DNA of 17,766 bases, from contig JAEZHS010000385.1 in the NCBI GenBank assembly GCA_023436825.1, forward strand, positions 1 to 17,766. The letters are read 5' to 3'. Position numbers and translations under genes: made by a program. A model generated the notes under the pieces. The model saw nothing but the letters and a program-made list of their open reading frames with translations. It was not told the DNA's origin and did no database searches. How positions within the stretch are numbered: the first letter of the stretch is position 1; each line of letters starts with the position of its first letter. Positions 7,719 through 15,558 of the stretch are shown here, piece by piece. This stretch comes from Pseudomonadota bacterium (GTDB lineage Bacteria > Pseudomonadota > Alphaproteobacteria > Reyranellales > Reyranellaceae).

Positions 7719-8849
7719 ATGAAGGACACCGTCAAGGAACTCGTGAACCTGAAGCGCCTCGACGAGGCGATGGAAGCCCATGGGCTGGACGCGATCGTGG
7801 CGCGCGCCGGCCTGAACTTCACCTATCTTGCGGGTTTCGCCTATCCGGGCACGCTCGCACGCCACGTCGACCTCGCCGATTCGCCGCGCTCGGTGTGGGT
7901 GATCTGGCCGCGCGCGGGCGAGCCGCGCATCGTGCTGAACGCCATCGCCAAGGACCTCGCGGCGCGCGATTCCTGGATCGAGACGTTCGATGTCTATGAA
8001 GGCTATGTCGAGGCGCCGATCGGCCGCGTCGCCAAGACGCTGACCGAAATGGGGCTGGCGCAATCCAGGATCGCGCTCGAGCTGAACTATGTCACGGCGG
8101 CCGACCTCTCCGCCCTCCAGGCGAGCCTGCCTCGGCTGCGGACTGTCGACCTGGCGCCGATCATGGACCATGTGCGGGCAGTCAAGACCGAGGGCGAGAT
8201 CGCGCGACTCAAGATCGGCGCCGACGTGCTCGACGACGCCTTCCTCAAGTGCTTCCCGGGGGCGAAGCCGGCCAGTCGCGAGCGCGACCTGCACGGCGCG
8301 CTTGTCGGCGCCTGCCTCGCCGGCGGATCGGAGTTCACGCACGGCATCCTGAACTCGAGCCGCAACACCGTCGCCTATGGCGGCGAGAGCGATTTCGCTT
8401 TTGCCGCAGGGGACGCCATTCGCACCGACTACGTCACCTATGTCAGAGGCTATCCCGGCCACCAGTCGCGCTGCGCCGTGGTCGGCCGCGCCACCGAGAA
8501 GCAGAAGAGCGAGTATGCGGTCGCGCGCGACGTCTATCTCGCCTCCTGCAATCACTTGAAGGCCGGCCGCACGGCCGGCGAGGTCTACGACTTCGTGGTC
8601 AAGAAGTTCGCCTCCGTCGGCATGGACTACCACCACATGATCGCCGGCCACAGCGTCGGTGCCTGGTGGCACCAGCAGGAACCGGTGATCTCGCGCGGCA
8701 ATCCGCGTGTCCTGGAGGACGGCATGGTGATCGCCATGGAGCCGCATATCGGCCATTGGCACATCCAGGACATGTTCGTGGTGCGCGCCAACGGGCCGCA
8801 GCTCATTTCGGACAAGTTCCCCACCGACCGCATATTCGATTGCGGCTAA
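7719..8849 (+). CDS. M24-family (creatinase/Xaa-Pro peptidase fold) hydrolase with altered metal site
   Basis: A 376-residue protein with a creatinase-type N-terminal domain (GLDAIVARAGLNFTYLAGF, 22-40) and a C-terminal pita-bread domain (from about 155). The five canonical metal ligands of M24 peptidases are Asp, Asp, His, Glu, Glu. Here the first Asp is present (Asp237, RTDY), the second, eleven residues on, is His248 (GYPGHQSR where GY-SD-TR is usual), the His is present (His311, AGHSVGAWWH), the first Glu is present (Glu341, AMEP), and the last Glu appears as Gln350 (HIQDMF). It may use one metal or none, as creatinase does. Start ATG 7719 follows GGAGGAG. It is 14 nt after the importer gene, so it probably processes the imported compound in the cytoplasm: a dipeptide, an amidine such as creatine, or a cyclic amino acid derivative as for ectoine hydrolase. 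It is not clearly any of these named enzymes. Confidence 0.85.
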   Translation: MKDTVKELVNLKRLDEAMEAHGLDAIVARAGLNFTYLAGFAYPGTLARHVDLADSPRSVWVIWPRAGEPRIVLNAIAKDLAARDSWIETFDVYEGYVEAPIGRVAKTLTEMGLAQSRIALELNYVTAADLSALQASLPRLRTVDLAPIMDHVRAVKTEGEIARLKIGADVLDDAFLKCFPGAKPASRERDLHGALVGACLAGGSEFTHGILNSSRNTVAYGGESDFAFAAGDAIRTDYVTYVRGYPGHQSRCAVVGRATEKQKSEYAVARDVYLASCNHLKAGRTAGEVYDFVVKKFASVGMDYHHMIAGHSVGAWWHQQEPVISRGNPRVLEDGMVIAMEPHIGHWHIQDMFVVRANGPQLISDKFPTDRIFDCG

Positions 8850-9289
8850 GGGTCCGGACGGTACGGAGCGTCTCCTCCCCAACGAAGTTGGGGAGGTGTC
8901 GCCGTCACACGGGCGACGGAGGTGTCAGGGGGATTTGACAGCCACTCGCGGCACCGACGCTTGTGGGGGCATGTCGTGCAGGCCCATGTCATGTCGCGCA
9001 AGCTTTCAACAGGCGGCTGAGCAGCATCGATCCCAAGCCCGGCGAGCATCTGGTCCAGCAGCTCTCTGGTGCCGGCGCAGCCTGCGATCAAAGGCGCAAA
9101 CTGCGAACGCATGAGGCCGGCTTCCGCCAGAACGGCATCGAGAGACCCCATCGCCTCGAGTTGCGCGATTTCGCGTCGCAGTTGCCTGCGCTGGCGCCTC
9201 CCCTCGATGAAGGTCGCGACAACGCCGGGACGCGCGAATTTCAGTCGGTGTGTCTTGACTCTTGATGGCAACCATGACAACGATTTCAT
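8846..9289 (-). CDS. Small Cys-containing protein (DUF6455-like) with a repeat-derived C-terminus
   Basis: A frame of 147 residues on the strand opposite to both neighbours. Residues about 30-118 look like a real protein: a basic helical start (GRRQRRQLRREIAQLEAMG), a middle helical part (TRELLDQMLAGLGID) and CTTCPHKRRCREWL with Cys104, Cys107 and Cys113, the C-x2-C-x5-C-x3-L pattern I associate with small alphaproteobacterial proteins of the DUF6455 type, perhaps metal-binding. Residues about 119-147 (PPDTSVARVTATPP and onward) are translated from a palindromic intergenic repeat, and the stop overlaps the M24 gene end by 4 nt, so the native C-terminus was probably lost or replaced. The ATG at 9289 has no clear ribosome binding site and is 26 nt from the divergent ATPase start. 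Function unknown; the call is tentative, and it could be a decaying gene. Confidence 0.5.
   Translation of the reverse strand: MKSLSWLPSRVKTHRLKFARPGVVATFIEGRRQRRQLRREIAQLEAMGSLDAVLAEAGLMRSQFAPLIAGCAGTRELLDQMLAGLGIDAAQPPVESLRDMTWACTTCPHKRRCREWLSNPPDTSVARVTATPPQLRWGGDAPYRPDP
8874..8917. repeat. Palindromic intergenic repeat (two hairpins)
   Basis: A perfect 10-bp stem CCTCCCCAAC / GTTGGGGAGG (8874-8883 with 8887-8896) with a GAA loop is followed at once by a second stem GTCGCC / GGCGAC (8898-8903 with 8912-8917) and by GGAGGTGTCAGGGGG. This looks like the dispersed palindromic elements common in alphaproteobacterial genomes. It lies 25 nt past the M24 stop and may act as a transcription stop or RNA stabiliser for that operon, though there is no T-run. 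It also encodes the tail of the minus-strand small protein. Confidence 0.6.
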
Positions 9290-9292
9290 AAG
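9262..9292 (+). promoter_or_regulatory. Weak candidate promoter for the NitT/TauT operon
   Basis: TTGATG at 9262-9267 and CATAAG at 9287-9292 are separated by 19 nt, a little long, and would start transcription about 15 nt before the ATG at 9316. The region is locally AT-rich. A second possible -35, TTGACT at 9255-9260, has no good partner. Weak evidence from resemblance alone. Confidence 0.22.
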
Positions 9293-9315
9293 GGATATGG
9301 AAGGGGTTTCGCCAG

Positions 9316-10083
9316 ATGGCGGGAGGAGCGATCCGTCTCGAACGGGTCGAGAAGACATATGGCGGTGCCCGAGGGGTGCAGGCGATTGCGCCCCTGTCGG
9401 CCGAGCTCCGCGCCGGCGAGGCGGTCAGCATCGTGGGCCCGAGCGGCTGCGGGAAGAGCACGCTGATGCGCCTGATCGCCGGCCTCGACGCGCCGACGCG
9501 CGGCACCATCAGCATCGGCAGCATGCCGGTCGGCGGCCCGGTGCCCGACATCGGCATCGTCTTCCAGCGCGACCTTCTCCTCGAATGGCGCAGCGTGATG
9601 GGCAACGTGATGCTGCCGGCCGAGATCAAGCGGCTGGCCGGCCTCGAGGCGCGGGCCGGCGAGCTGCTGAAGGAACTCGATGTTGCGGGCTTCGCCGGCG
9701 CCTATCCCTGGCAGCTCTCGGGCGGCATGCGCCAGCGGGTGGCGATCGCCCGTGCGCTGCTGACGAAGCCCGCGCTGCTGTTCCTCGATGAGCCGTTCAG
9801 CGCGCTGGATGCGCTGACGCGCGATCAGATGAACGTGCTCCTGCAGCGGTTGCAGACCACCCAGCACGTCACGACGCTGCTCATCACACACAGCATCACC
9901 GAGGCGATCTTCTGCGCCGATCGCGTGCTGGTGATGTCGGGCCGGCCTGGCGCGATCCTCGACGACATCCGCGTGCCGTTCGAGCGGCCGCGGCGGCTCG
10001 CCGTGCGCGAGACGCCGGAGTTCACCGCCATCGGCCGGCGCATCCGCGAGCATTTCGAGAAGGCCGGGGTGCTGGTCGGATGA
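9316..10083 (+). CDS. NitT/TauT-type ABC transporter ATP-binding protein
   Basis: A 255-residue ATPase of the nitrate/sulfonate/taurine group (SsuB/TauB-like). It has Walker A GPSGCGKST (41-49), Q-loop Gln84 in VFQRDLLLEWRSV, signature LSGGM (134-138, with GMRQR, typical of this group), Walker B LLFLDEP (154-160), D-loop SALD and H-loop His192 (THSITEA). The C-terminal phrase SGRPGAILDDI is also typical of the group. ATG 9316 has AAGGGG nine bases upstream. It is the first gene of a plus-strand operon and overlaps the permease start by four bases (ATGA), so the two are translationally coupled. It powers import of an unknown small molecule together with the next two genes. Confidence 0.94.
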   Translation: MAGGAIRLERVEKTYGGARGVQAIAPLSAELRAGEAVSIVGPSGCGKSTLMRLIAGLDAPTRGTISIGSMPVGGPVPDIGIVFQRDLLLEWRSVMGNVMLPAEIKRLAGLEARAGELLKELDVAGFAGAYPWQLSGGMRQRVAIARALLTKPALLFLDEPFSALDALTRDQMNVLLQRLQTTQHVTTLLITHSITEAIFCADRVLVMSGRPGAILDDIRVPFERPRRLAVRETPEFTAIGRRIREHFEKAGVLVG

Positions 10084-10874
10084 AGGCCAAGAATTTCGTC
10101 GCCGGGATGATGTGGCCGCTGCTGAGCGGCGCCTTGGGCCTCGCCCTGTGGGAGGGCCTGGTCAAGGGATTCGGGGTCCCGGTGTTCCTGCTGCCGGCGC
10201 CGACCGATGTTGCCGAGACGATCGTCGCCAAATGGTCGTACCTCCTGAGCCAGCTCGCCATCACGGTGATGGCGGCGGGGCTGGGTCTCATCATGTCGGT
10301 GGTGCTCGGGCTGGCGGCCGGTGCGGCAATCGCGGGCTCGCGCCTGGTTGATCGCATCCTTACGCCATGGCTGGTGGTGGCGCATGCCATCCCCAAGGTG
10401 GTGATCGCGCCCCTGTTCCTCGTGTGGTTCGGCTTCGGCCTGCAGAGCGAGATGTTCTTCGTCGTGGCCTTCACGTTCTTCCCGGTGATCGTGAACACCG
10501 TAACGGGCTTGAAGTCGGCCGACCCCGAGCAGCTCCTGATGGTGCGCGCCATGGGGGCGAGCCGCCTGCAGGTCCTGCACAAGATCCAGTTCCCCAACGC
10601 GCTGCCCAGCATCTGCGCCGGCATCAAGCTCGCCGTCACCCTGGCGCCGGTCGGCGCGGTGATCGGCGAGTTCGTCGCCTCCAATGCCGGTCTTGGCCAT
10701 CTGTTGATCCGTGCCGTCGGCGACACCGACACGTCGCTCGCCTTCGCCGCAGTCACGGTCTTCTCGATCTTCGGCGTGCTGCTGTGGCGTGCCGCCGAAT
10801 GGGTCGAGCGCCTGGTGCTGCCCTGGCACCCGAGCCAACGCGAAACCTTGATGCTGCGCGACGCAACGACCTGA
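10080..10874 (+). CDS. NitT/TauT-type ABC transporter permease
   Basis: A 264-residue inner-membrane permease (SsuC/TauC-like, BPD_transp_1 family) with about six hydrophobic helices. The early segment VFLLPAPTDVAETIVAKW is typical of the family, and the cytoplasmic coupling loop is clear: EQLLMVRAMGASRLQVLHKI then FPNALPSICAGIKLAV. It overlaps the ATPase gene by four bases and is followed after 11 nt by the binding protein, whose GAGGAGA ribosome site begins within this gene's stop codon. Length is normal. It would form a homodimeric pore for the imported compound. Confidence 0.93.
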   Translation: MKAKNFVAGMMWPLLSGALGLALWEGLVKGFGVPVFLLPAPTDVAETIVAKWSYLLSQLAITVMAAGLGLIMSVVLGLAAGAAIAGSRLVDRILTPWLVVAHAIPKVVIAPLFLVWFGFGLQSEMFFVVAFTFFPVIVNTVTGLKSADPEQLLMVRAMGASRLQVLHKIQFPNALPSICAGIKLAVTLAPVGAVIGEFVASNAGLGHLLIRAVGDTDTSLAFAAVTVFSIFGVLLWRAAEWVERLVLPWHPSQRETLMLRDATT

Positions 10875-10885
10875 GGAGAAACCCC

Positions 10886-11875
10886 ATGATCCGGCGCATG
10901 ATCCGACGCACCCTGACCCTGGCCTCGTGCCTCGTCGGCCTGATGTCATTGCCGGCGACGGCCCAGACACTGACGCCGGTGAAGGTACTGCTCGACTGGG
11001 CGTGGTTGCCCTATCACGCGTCGTTCCTGGTGGCGCAGGACAAGGGCTACTACAAGGAGGCCGGCCTCGACGTCACGCTCGAACAGGGCCGCGGCTCGGC
11101 GACCACGGCGCTGATGCTGAGCCAGAGCGGCTTCGACATCGCTCATCTCAACACCACTAATGCCGCGCAGATGATCAGCAAGGGCGGCGCGATCAAGATG
11201 GTCGGCATCTACCAGCACAAGACCGCCGCCGCCTTCATCGGCATCAAGGGCAAGGTCAAGCTCGATGGCCCGCAGTCGCTGAAGGGCATCAAGATCGGCA
11301 GCACGCCCGGCGGCTCGGACGGGCTCAGCCTGAAGGTCTTCACGGCGGCCAACAAGATGAAGCTCACCGACCTCAACATCGTGGCGCTCGACGCCAACGC
11401 CAAGACGGCCGCCCTGTTCGGCGGCACGATCGACGCGGTGAGCGGCGACGCCCCGGCCTTCGACGCCTATGTGCGCGCTACCAACCAGCAACCCGAGACC
11501 ATGCTGCTCAGCAACTACGGCGTGCCGCTGATCGGCTTCGGCTTCGCCGCCAACGGCAACTACCTCGCGAAGAACCCGGCGACCGTCGCCAAGTTCCTGT
11601 CCGCGACCAAGCGCGGCTTCGCCGAAGCGGCGCGCGACTTCAAGGCGGCCTGCGAGCTGATGCAGGCCAAGGTGCATCTCGCCGGCACGGTCGAGCGCTG
11701 CGTCGACTACAACAAGGGCGTGCTGGCGCTCTCCACGCCGCCGACCGATCCCGACTGGGGCCGGCAGTCGGACGAGGAGTGGACCAGGCTTCTCGCCACG
11801 CTGAAGGACGCGGGCGAGCTGTTCGGCGACAAGCCGCTGGCCACCTACTACACCAACGACTCCGTGCCGAAATGA
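10886..11875 (+). CDS. NMT1/THI5-like ABC transporter substrate-binding protein
   Basis: A 329-residue periplasmic binding protein. The N-terminus is a Sec signal peptide with Arg pairs and a probable cleavage after ATA (residue 26). The mature start VKVLLDWAWLPYHASFLVAQ, followed by DKGYYKEAGLDV, is the hallmark of the NMT1/THI5-like family, whose members bind pyrimidine thiamine precursors, riboflavin, nitrate/sulfonates and other small compounds. GIKIGSTPGGSDG further on fits the ligand cleft. The ATG at 10886 follows GAGGAGAAACCCC. The stop overlaps the next gene's start by four bases (ATGA). The ligand is unknown; a nitrogen heterocycle is an inference from family and neighbours, not something visible in the sequence. 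Confidence 0.92.
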   Translation: MIRRMIRRTLTLASCLVGLMSLPATAQTLTPVKVLLDWAWLPYHASFLVAQDKGYYKEAGLDVTLEQGRGSATTALMLSQSGFDIAHLNTTNAAQMISKGGAIKMVGIYQHKTAAAFIGIKGKVKLDGPQSLKGIKIGSTPGGSDGLSLKVFTAANKMKLTDLNIVALDANAKTAALFGGTIDAVSGDAPAFDAYVRATNQQPETMLLSNYGVPLIGFGFAANGNYLAKNPATVAKFLSATKRGFAEAARDFKAACELMQAKVHLAGTVERCVDYNKGVLALSTPPTDPDWGRQSDEEWTRLLATLKDAGELFGDKPLATYYTNDSVPK

Positions 11876-13488
11876 GTGACCGCTACGACGCCATCGTCGT
11901 CGGCGGCGGTCACAACGGCCTGGTCGCCGCGGCCTACCTCGGCCGGGCCGGCTTGGCGACCCTGGTGCTCGAGGGCAACCCGCGGCTCGGCGGCCCGGCG
12001 GCGACGCTGGAGTTCATGCCGGGCTACTTCACGACCATCGCCAACTCCCCGGGATCGCTCGAACCCAAGATCGTCGAGGACCTCGAGCTGGAGCGCTACG
12101 GACTGCGATGGGTGCGGCCCGATCCGACACTGGTGCAGCCGCTCGACGGCAAGCGGATCTATGTCGGCTGGCGCGATCCCAAGCGCAACCACGCCCAGCT
12201 CGAGACCTACGCGCCGGGCGAGGCAGCGCGCTACGACGCCTTCTTCGCCTACCTGCAGGCCTTCGCCGACCGGCTCGGCATCTCGATCTTCGAGCCGCCG
12301 CCGTCGCTGCAATACCTGGTGCGCAACCTCACGCGCCTGGAAGACCAGGAAGCCTTCAGCCGCATCCTGTTCGGCAGCATCCGCGACCTGATGGATGAGT
12401 TCGAGCTTAGCGCCGAGACTCAGGCGCTGATCGCGCCGCTCGCCGTCGTCGGCGGCCAGGTCGCGCCCTCGACGCCGGGCTCGCCGTTCAACCTGATGAT
12501 GCGGCCGCTGTCGCTCGCCTCGCTGAAGAGCGGCAGCGCAGGCGACCCCCGGCTGATCCCGTTGCGCGGCTCGACCGGCCTGCCGGTCGGCGGCATGGGC
12601 GCGATCACCGACGCCCTGTCTGCGAGCCTGCGCGCCTATGGCGGCGAGGTGATGGTCGGCAAGCCCGTGGCCACCATCCGCAGTTCGGGCGGCGCGGTGC
12701 GCGGCGTCGTCACCAGGAGCGGCGAGGAATACGAGGCGCCGATCGTGGTCTCGGCGCTGAGCCCGGTCATCACCGTGACGTCGTTGGTCGACGACACGTC
12801 GTCATGGGGCGATCTCCAGCCCAAGATGAAGCGCAAGCCGATGCGCGGCCGCGCCTTCAAGGTCGTGTTGGCGCTCGACGGCATGCCGCGCTACGCGGGC
12901 GCCAAGTCGGACGAGGAAGCGGCCCTGCTGACCTCGGCGCAGTTCCGCATCGCCCCCAGCCTCGACTACATCGAGGCCGCGCACACCGACATGCTGCAGG
13001 GGCGGCTGTCGCGCCAGCCGGTGATCTGGGGCCTCTGCCCGTCGATGACTTCGCCGGTGCTGGCGCCGGCGGGCAAGCACGTGCTCAGCCTCAACGTCGG
13101 CAATGCGCCCTATCGTCTGCGCGAGGGCACGTGGGCCGAGCAGCGCGACGTCTTCGCCAAGCGCACCATCGCCAAGCTCGCCGAGTACATGCCGAACCTG
13201 CCCGGCCTGATCAGCGATTATCGCATCATCGACCCGACGCAGTTCGAGAGCGAGTTCGGCCTGGTCGAGGCCAACATCACCCACGGCGACACTCTGCCGT
13301 TCCACATGTTCTGGATGCGGCCGATGCCCGGCCTGCATGCCTATCGCACGCCGACGCGCGGCCTCTATCTCAGCGGCAACGGCACCTGGCCCGGCAACTA
13401 CATCTCCGGCATCTCGGGCCACAACGCCTCGCAGGCGGTGCTGCGCGACCTGCGCGAGGCGCAGCAGGGCGAAAGAGCGGTACGCTGA
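11872..13488 (+). CDS. Phytoene dehydrogenase-like FAD-dependent oxidoreductase (PYROXD2-like)
   Basis: A 538-residue flavoprotein of the amine-oxidase/phytoene-desaturase superfamily, close to the PYROXD2-like branch. The N-terminus has the dinucleotide-binding motif VVGGGHNGLVAAAYLGRAG (GGGHNG at 11-16) ending in an acidic residue (LVLEGNPRLGG). The C-terminus has the second FAD motif, GLYLSGNGTWPGN then ISGHNASQAVL. A central PVGGMGAITDAL segment (VGG-MG) is also typical of the phytoene desaturase group. Expected role: oxidation or desaturation of an organic substrate in the cytoplasm or at the membrane. It overlaps the binding-protein gene by four bases and the LacI gene by one, so it is translationally locked into this operon. 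Real carotenoid work is unlikely, since no carotenoid genes are present; it more likely acts on the imported compound. Confidence 0.9.
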   Translation: MSDRYDAIVVGGGHNGLVAAAYLGRAGLATLVLEGNPRLGGPAATLEFMPGYFTTIANSPGSLEPKIVEDLELERYGLRWVRPDPTLVQPLDGKRIYVGWRDPKRNHAQLETYAPGEAARYDAFFAYLQAFADRLGISIFEPPPSLQYLVRNLTRLEDQEAFSRILFGSIRDLMDEFELSAETQALIAPLAVVGGQVAPSTPGSPFNLMMRPLSLASLKSGSAGDPRLIPLRGSTGLPVGGMGAITDALSASLRAYGGEVMVGKPVATIRSSGGAVRGVVTRSGEEYEAPIVVSALSPVITVTSLVDDTSSWGDLQPKMKRKPMRGRAFKVVLALDGMPRYAGAKSDEEAALLTSAQFRIAPSLDYIEAAHTDMLQGRLSRQPVIWGLCPSMTSPVLAPAGKHVLSLNVGNAPYRLREGTWAEQRDVFAKRTIAKLAEYMPNLPGLISDYRIIDPTQFESEFGLVEANITHGDTLPFHMFWMRPMPGLHAYRTPTRGLYLSGNGTWPGNYISGISGHNASQAVLRDLREAQQGERAVR

Positions 13489-14495
13489 TGGTGAGCGTCG
13501 TCGCCGTCGCCACCCGCGCGAAGGTCTCGCCGTCCACCGTGTCGCGGGTGCTGGCGGGCCGCGTGCCGGTCTCGGCCGAGGCCCGTGCGCGTGTGCTGGA
13601 GGCGATCGAGCAGCTCGGTTACCGGCCCAACGAGGTGGCGCGCAGCCTCCGGGTCGGCCGCGGCCGGTCGGTGGCGCTGGTGACCGGCGATATCGAGCAG
13701 GGCATCTACGCCACGCTCGCCAAGCACGTGCAGGGCGAGCTCGAGACGCTGGGGCTCGACCTCGTGCTGTTCAACCTCGGCCATCGCCAGGACCGGCTGC
13801 GCCACTTCCTCGAGCGCGCGCCGTCGCTCGGCCTGCGCGGCGTGCTGCTGTCCTCGCCGCACGTCATGGACATGGCAGAACTGGCGCCGGTCATGAAGTC
13901 GGCGGCCAAGAGCGGCATAGAAATCCTGTCGGTGAGCCAGGACCTCAGCGCCTACGGCTTCCCGTCGATCGTCCATGACGACGCGGGCGGCGCGGCGACC
14001 GCCACAACGCATCTGCTGGACACGGATCGCGCGCCGGTCGCCTTTGTCGGCCGCATCGCCACATCGGCGATCGGCCGGGCGCGCTACGACGGCTACTGCC
14101 GGGCACTGAAGGAGCGCGGACTGAAGGTCGATCCGGCGCTGGTCTGGGACATCTCGCAGGGCTATCGCGCCGATGCGGGCCACCAGGCCATGGCCGAGGC
14201 GCTCGCCAGGGGGCTCCATTTCCGCGCCGTCGTCGCGGCCAGCGACGAGCTGGCGCTGGGCTGCATGGCCGCCGCCGCCGATCGCGGTTTCGCCATTCCC
14301 GGCGACATGGCGGTCGTGGGCTTCGGCGGCCTGGCCTGGGTGGGCTTCGCGCGGCCGGCCATGACCACCGTGGCGCTCGACGCCGGCGCCATCGCCCGCG
14401 CCGTCGGCGAATTCTTCAAGGCCCGCGAAAGCGGCGCCCGGCTTGCCAAGCGCCGGGTGATCCCTGCCAACCTCGTTTTGCGACAATCCGCCTGA
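13488..14495 (+). CDS. LacI-family transcriptional regulator
   Basis: A full-length 335-residue LacI/GalR regulator. The DNA-binding domain is at the N-terminus (VAVATRAKVSPSTVSRVLAG, then VSAEARARVLEAIEQLGYRPNEVARSLR). The periplasmic-binding-protein-like effector domain follows, with VALVTGDIEQGIYATLAKHV, GVLLSSPH, VAFVGRIATSAIGRARYDGY, AASDELALGCMAAAADRGFAIPGDMAVVGFGG and an ending typical of the family. The ATG at 13488 shares its A with the TGA of the preceding gene. Placing the regulator in the middle of the operon it probably controls implies autoregulation and a constant ratio to the enzymes. No operator palindrome was found by eye upstream of 9316. Confidence 0.94.
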   Translation: MVSVVAVATRAKVSPSTVSRVLAGRVPVSAEARARVLEAIEQLGYRPNEVARSLRVGRGRSVALVTGDIEQGIYATLAKHVQGELETLGLDLVLFNLGHRQDRLRHFLERAPSLGLRGVLLSSPHVMDMAELAPVMKSAAKSGIEILSVSQDLSAYGFPSIVHDDAGGAATATTHLLDTDRAPVAFVGRIATSAIGRARYDGYCRALKERGLKVDPALVWDISQGYRADAGHQAMAEALARGLHFRAVVAASDELALGCMAAAADRGFAIPGDMAVVGFGGLAWVGFARPAMTTVALDAGAIARAVGEFFKARESGARLAKRRVIPANLVLRQSA

Positions 14496-14508
14496 AAAGG
14501 AGCACGCC

Positions 14509-15558
14509 ATGTTGATCGACGGTCTGCAGTGCGGCCACTTCACCCGGGAGACCTTCAGCGAATTGCGCAAGGCCGATGTCGGCGCGGTGACGGTGACCTG
14601 CGGCTTCTGGGAGGGCACGGTCGAGTCGCTGGACTCCATCGCTCGCTGGCGCGACCTGGTGAACGCCAACAAGGACCTGGTGGCGATCGCGACGTCGGTG
14701 AAGGAGATCGAGGCGATCGCCGCCTCTGGCCGCACCGCCATCATCCTGGGCTTCCAGAATTCCAACCTGCTGGAGGGCCGCATCCGTTTCGTCGAGCTCT
14801 TCGCCGAGCTCGGCGTTCGCTCGATCCAGCTCACCTACAACAACCAGAATGAGCTGGGCGGCAGCTGCTACGAGGAGGAGGATTCGGGCCTGTCGCGCAC
14901 CGGCAAGGAGATCGTGCGCGAGATGAACCGCACCGGCATCCTGGTCGACCTCAGCCACGTCGGCAATCGCACCACCAAGGATGCGATCATCCATTCCGAG
15001 AAGCCGGTCGCGGTGACGCACGCCAACCCCGACAGCCTGTTCCCGCACAAGCGCAACAAGACCGATGACGTCCTGAAGGTGCTGGCCGAGAAGGGCGGCG
15101 TGCTGGGCTGCGCCACCTATCGCAACATCACCGGCGACCATTACTGCAGCTCGCTCAGGAACTGGTGCGAGATGGTCGCCAAGAGCGTCGACATCATGGG
15201 CATCGACCATGTCGGCATCGGCACCGACCGCAGCCACAACTTCACCAAGCCGGACTACGACTGGATGCGCATGGGCCGCTGGACGCGCGGCATCGACTAC
15301 GGTGCGGCCTCGGCGGCCCGGCCCGGCAAGGCGCCGCCGCCGGCCTGGTTCCAGGAGGTCCATCACCTCGGCCTGCTGCCGGGCGGGCTGAAGGAAGTCG
15401 GCTTCAATGCCGAGGAGGTCGAGAAGATCACCAGCCGCAACTGGCTGCGCCTCTACGGCGAGGTGTTCGGCGCCGCCGAGCAGGTCAGGGAGGCCAGGCT
15501 CGAGTTCGTGCAAAGCGATCCAGTGCTCGCGACCACGCCGCGGGCTGCCGCGTCGTGA
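14509..15558 (+). CDS. M19 membrane dipeptidase-like protein lacking the HxD metal motif
   Basis: A 349-residue amidohydrolase-superfamily protein of the peptidase M19 (renal dipeptidase) family. Clear family segments: SIQLTYNNQNELGGS (105-119), SGLSRTGKEIVREMN and ILVDLSHVG with His150, PVAVTHANPDSL with His171, and HVGIGTDRSHN with Asp240. The usual N-terminal DGHxD is here DGLQCG (Leu6 and Cys8 at the ligand places) and the bridging Glu of the GxEG motif is Gln83 (LGFQN). So one metal site (two His) is kept and the other is lost. Related alphaproteobacterial proteins starting MIxDGLQ exist, so this is a lineage and not decay. The ATG at 14509 follows AAGGAG, 13 nt after the LacI stop. It may cleave an amide, lactone or other bond, and dipeptidase activity should not be assumed. 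Confidence 0.87.
   Translation: MLIDGLQCGHFTRETFSELRKADVGAVTVTCGFWEGTVESLDSIARWRDLVNANKDLVAIATSVKEIEAIAASGRTAIILGFQNSNLLEGRIRFVELFAELGVRSIQLTYNNQNELGGSCYEEEDSGLSRTGKEIVREMNRTGILVDLSHVGNRTTKDAIIHSEKPVAVTHANPDSLFPHKRNKTDDVLKVLAEKGGVLGCATYRNITGDHYCSSLRNWCEMVAKSVDIMGIDHVGIGTDRSHNFTKPDYDWMRMGRWTRGIDYGAASAARPGKAPPPAWFQEVHHLGLLPGGLKEVGFNAEEVEKITSRNWLRLYGEVFGAAEQVREARLEFVQSDPVLATTPRAAAS

Noticed and set aside
7272..8882. 536-codon minus-strand frame opposite the transporter and M24 genes
   Set aside because: Spans two well-supported plus-strand genes and has antisense-like composition.
9261..9276. ATGG-CAA-CCAT palindrome as a LacI operator upstream of the operon
   Set aside because: Arms are only four bases long and it lacks the CG-centred symmetry of LacI-family operators.
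10886..10930. Lipobox-like LASC in the NMT1/THI5-like binding protein leader
   Set aside because: The Cys lies too early in the hydrophobic core; ATA at residue 26 is a better signal peptidase I site, so a lipoprotein is not claimed.
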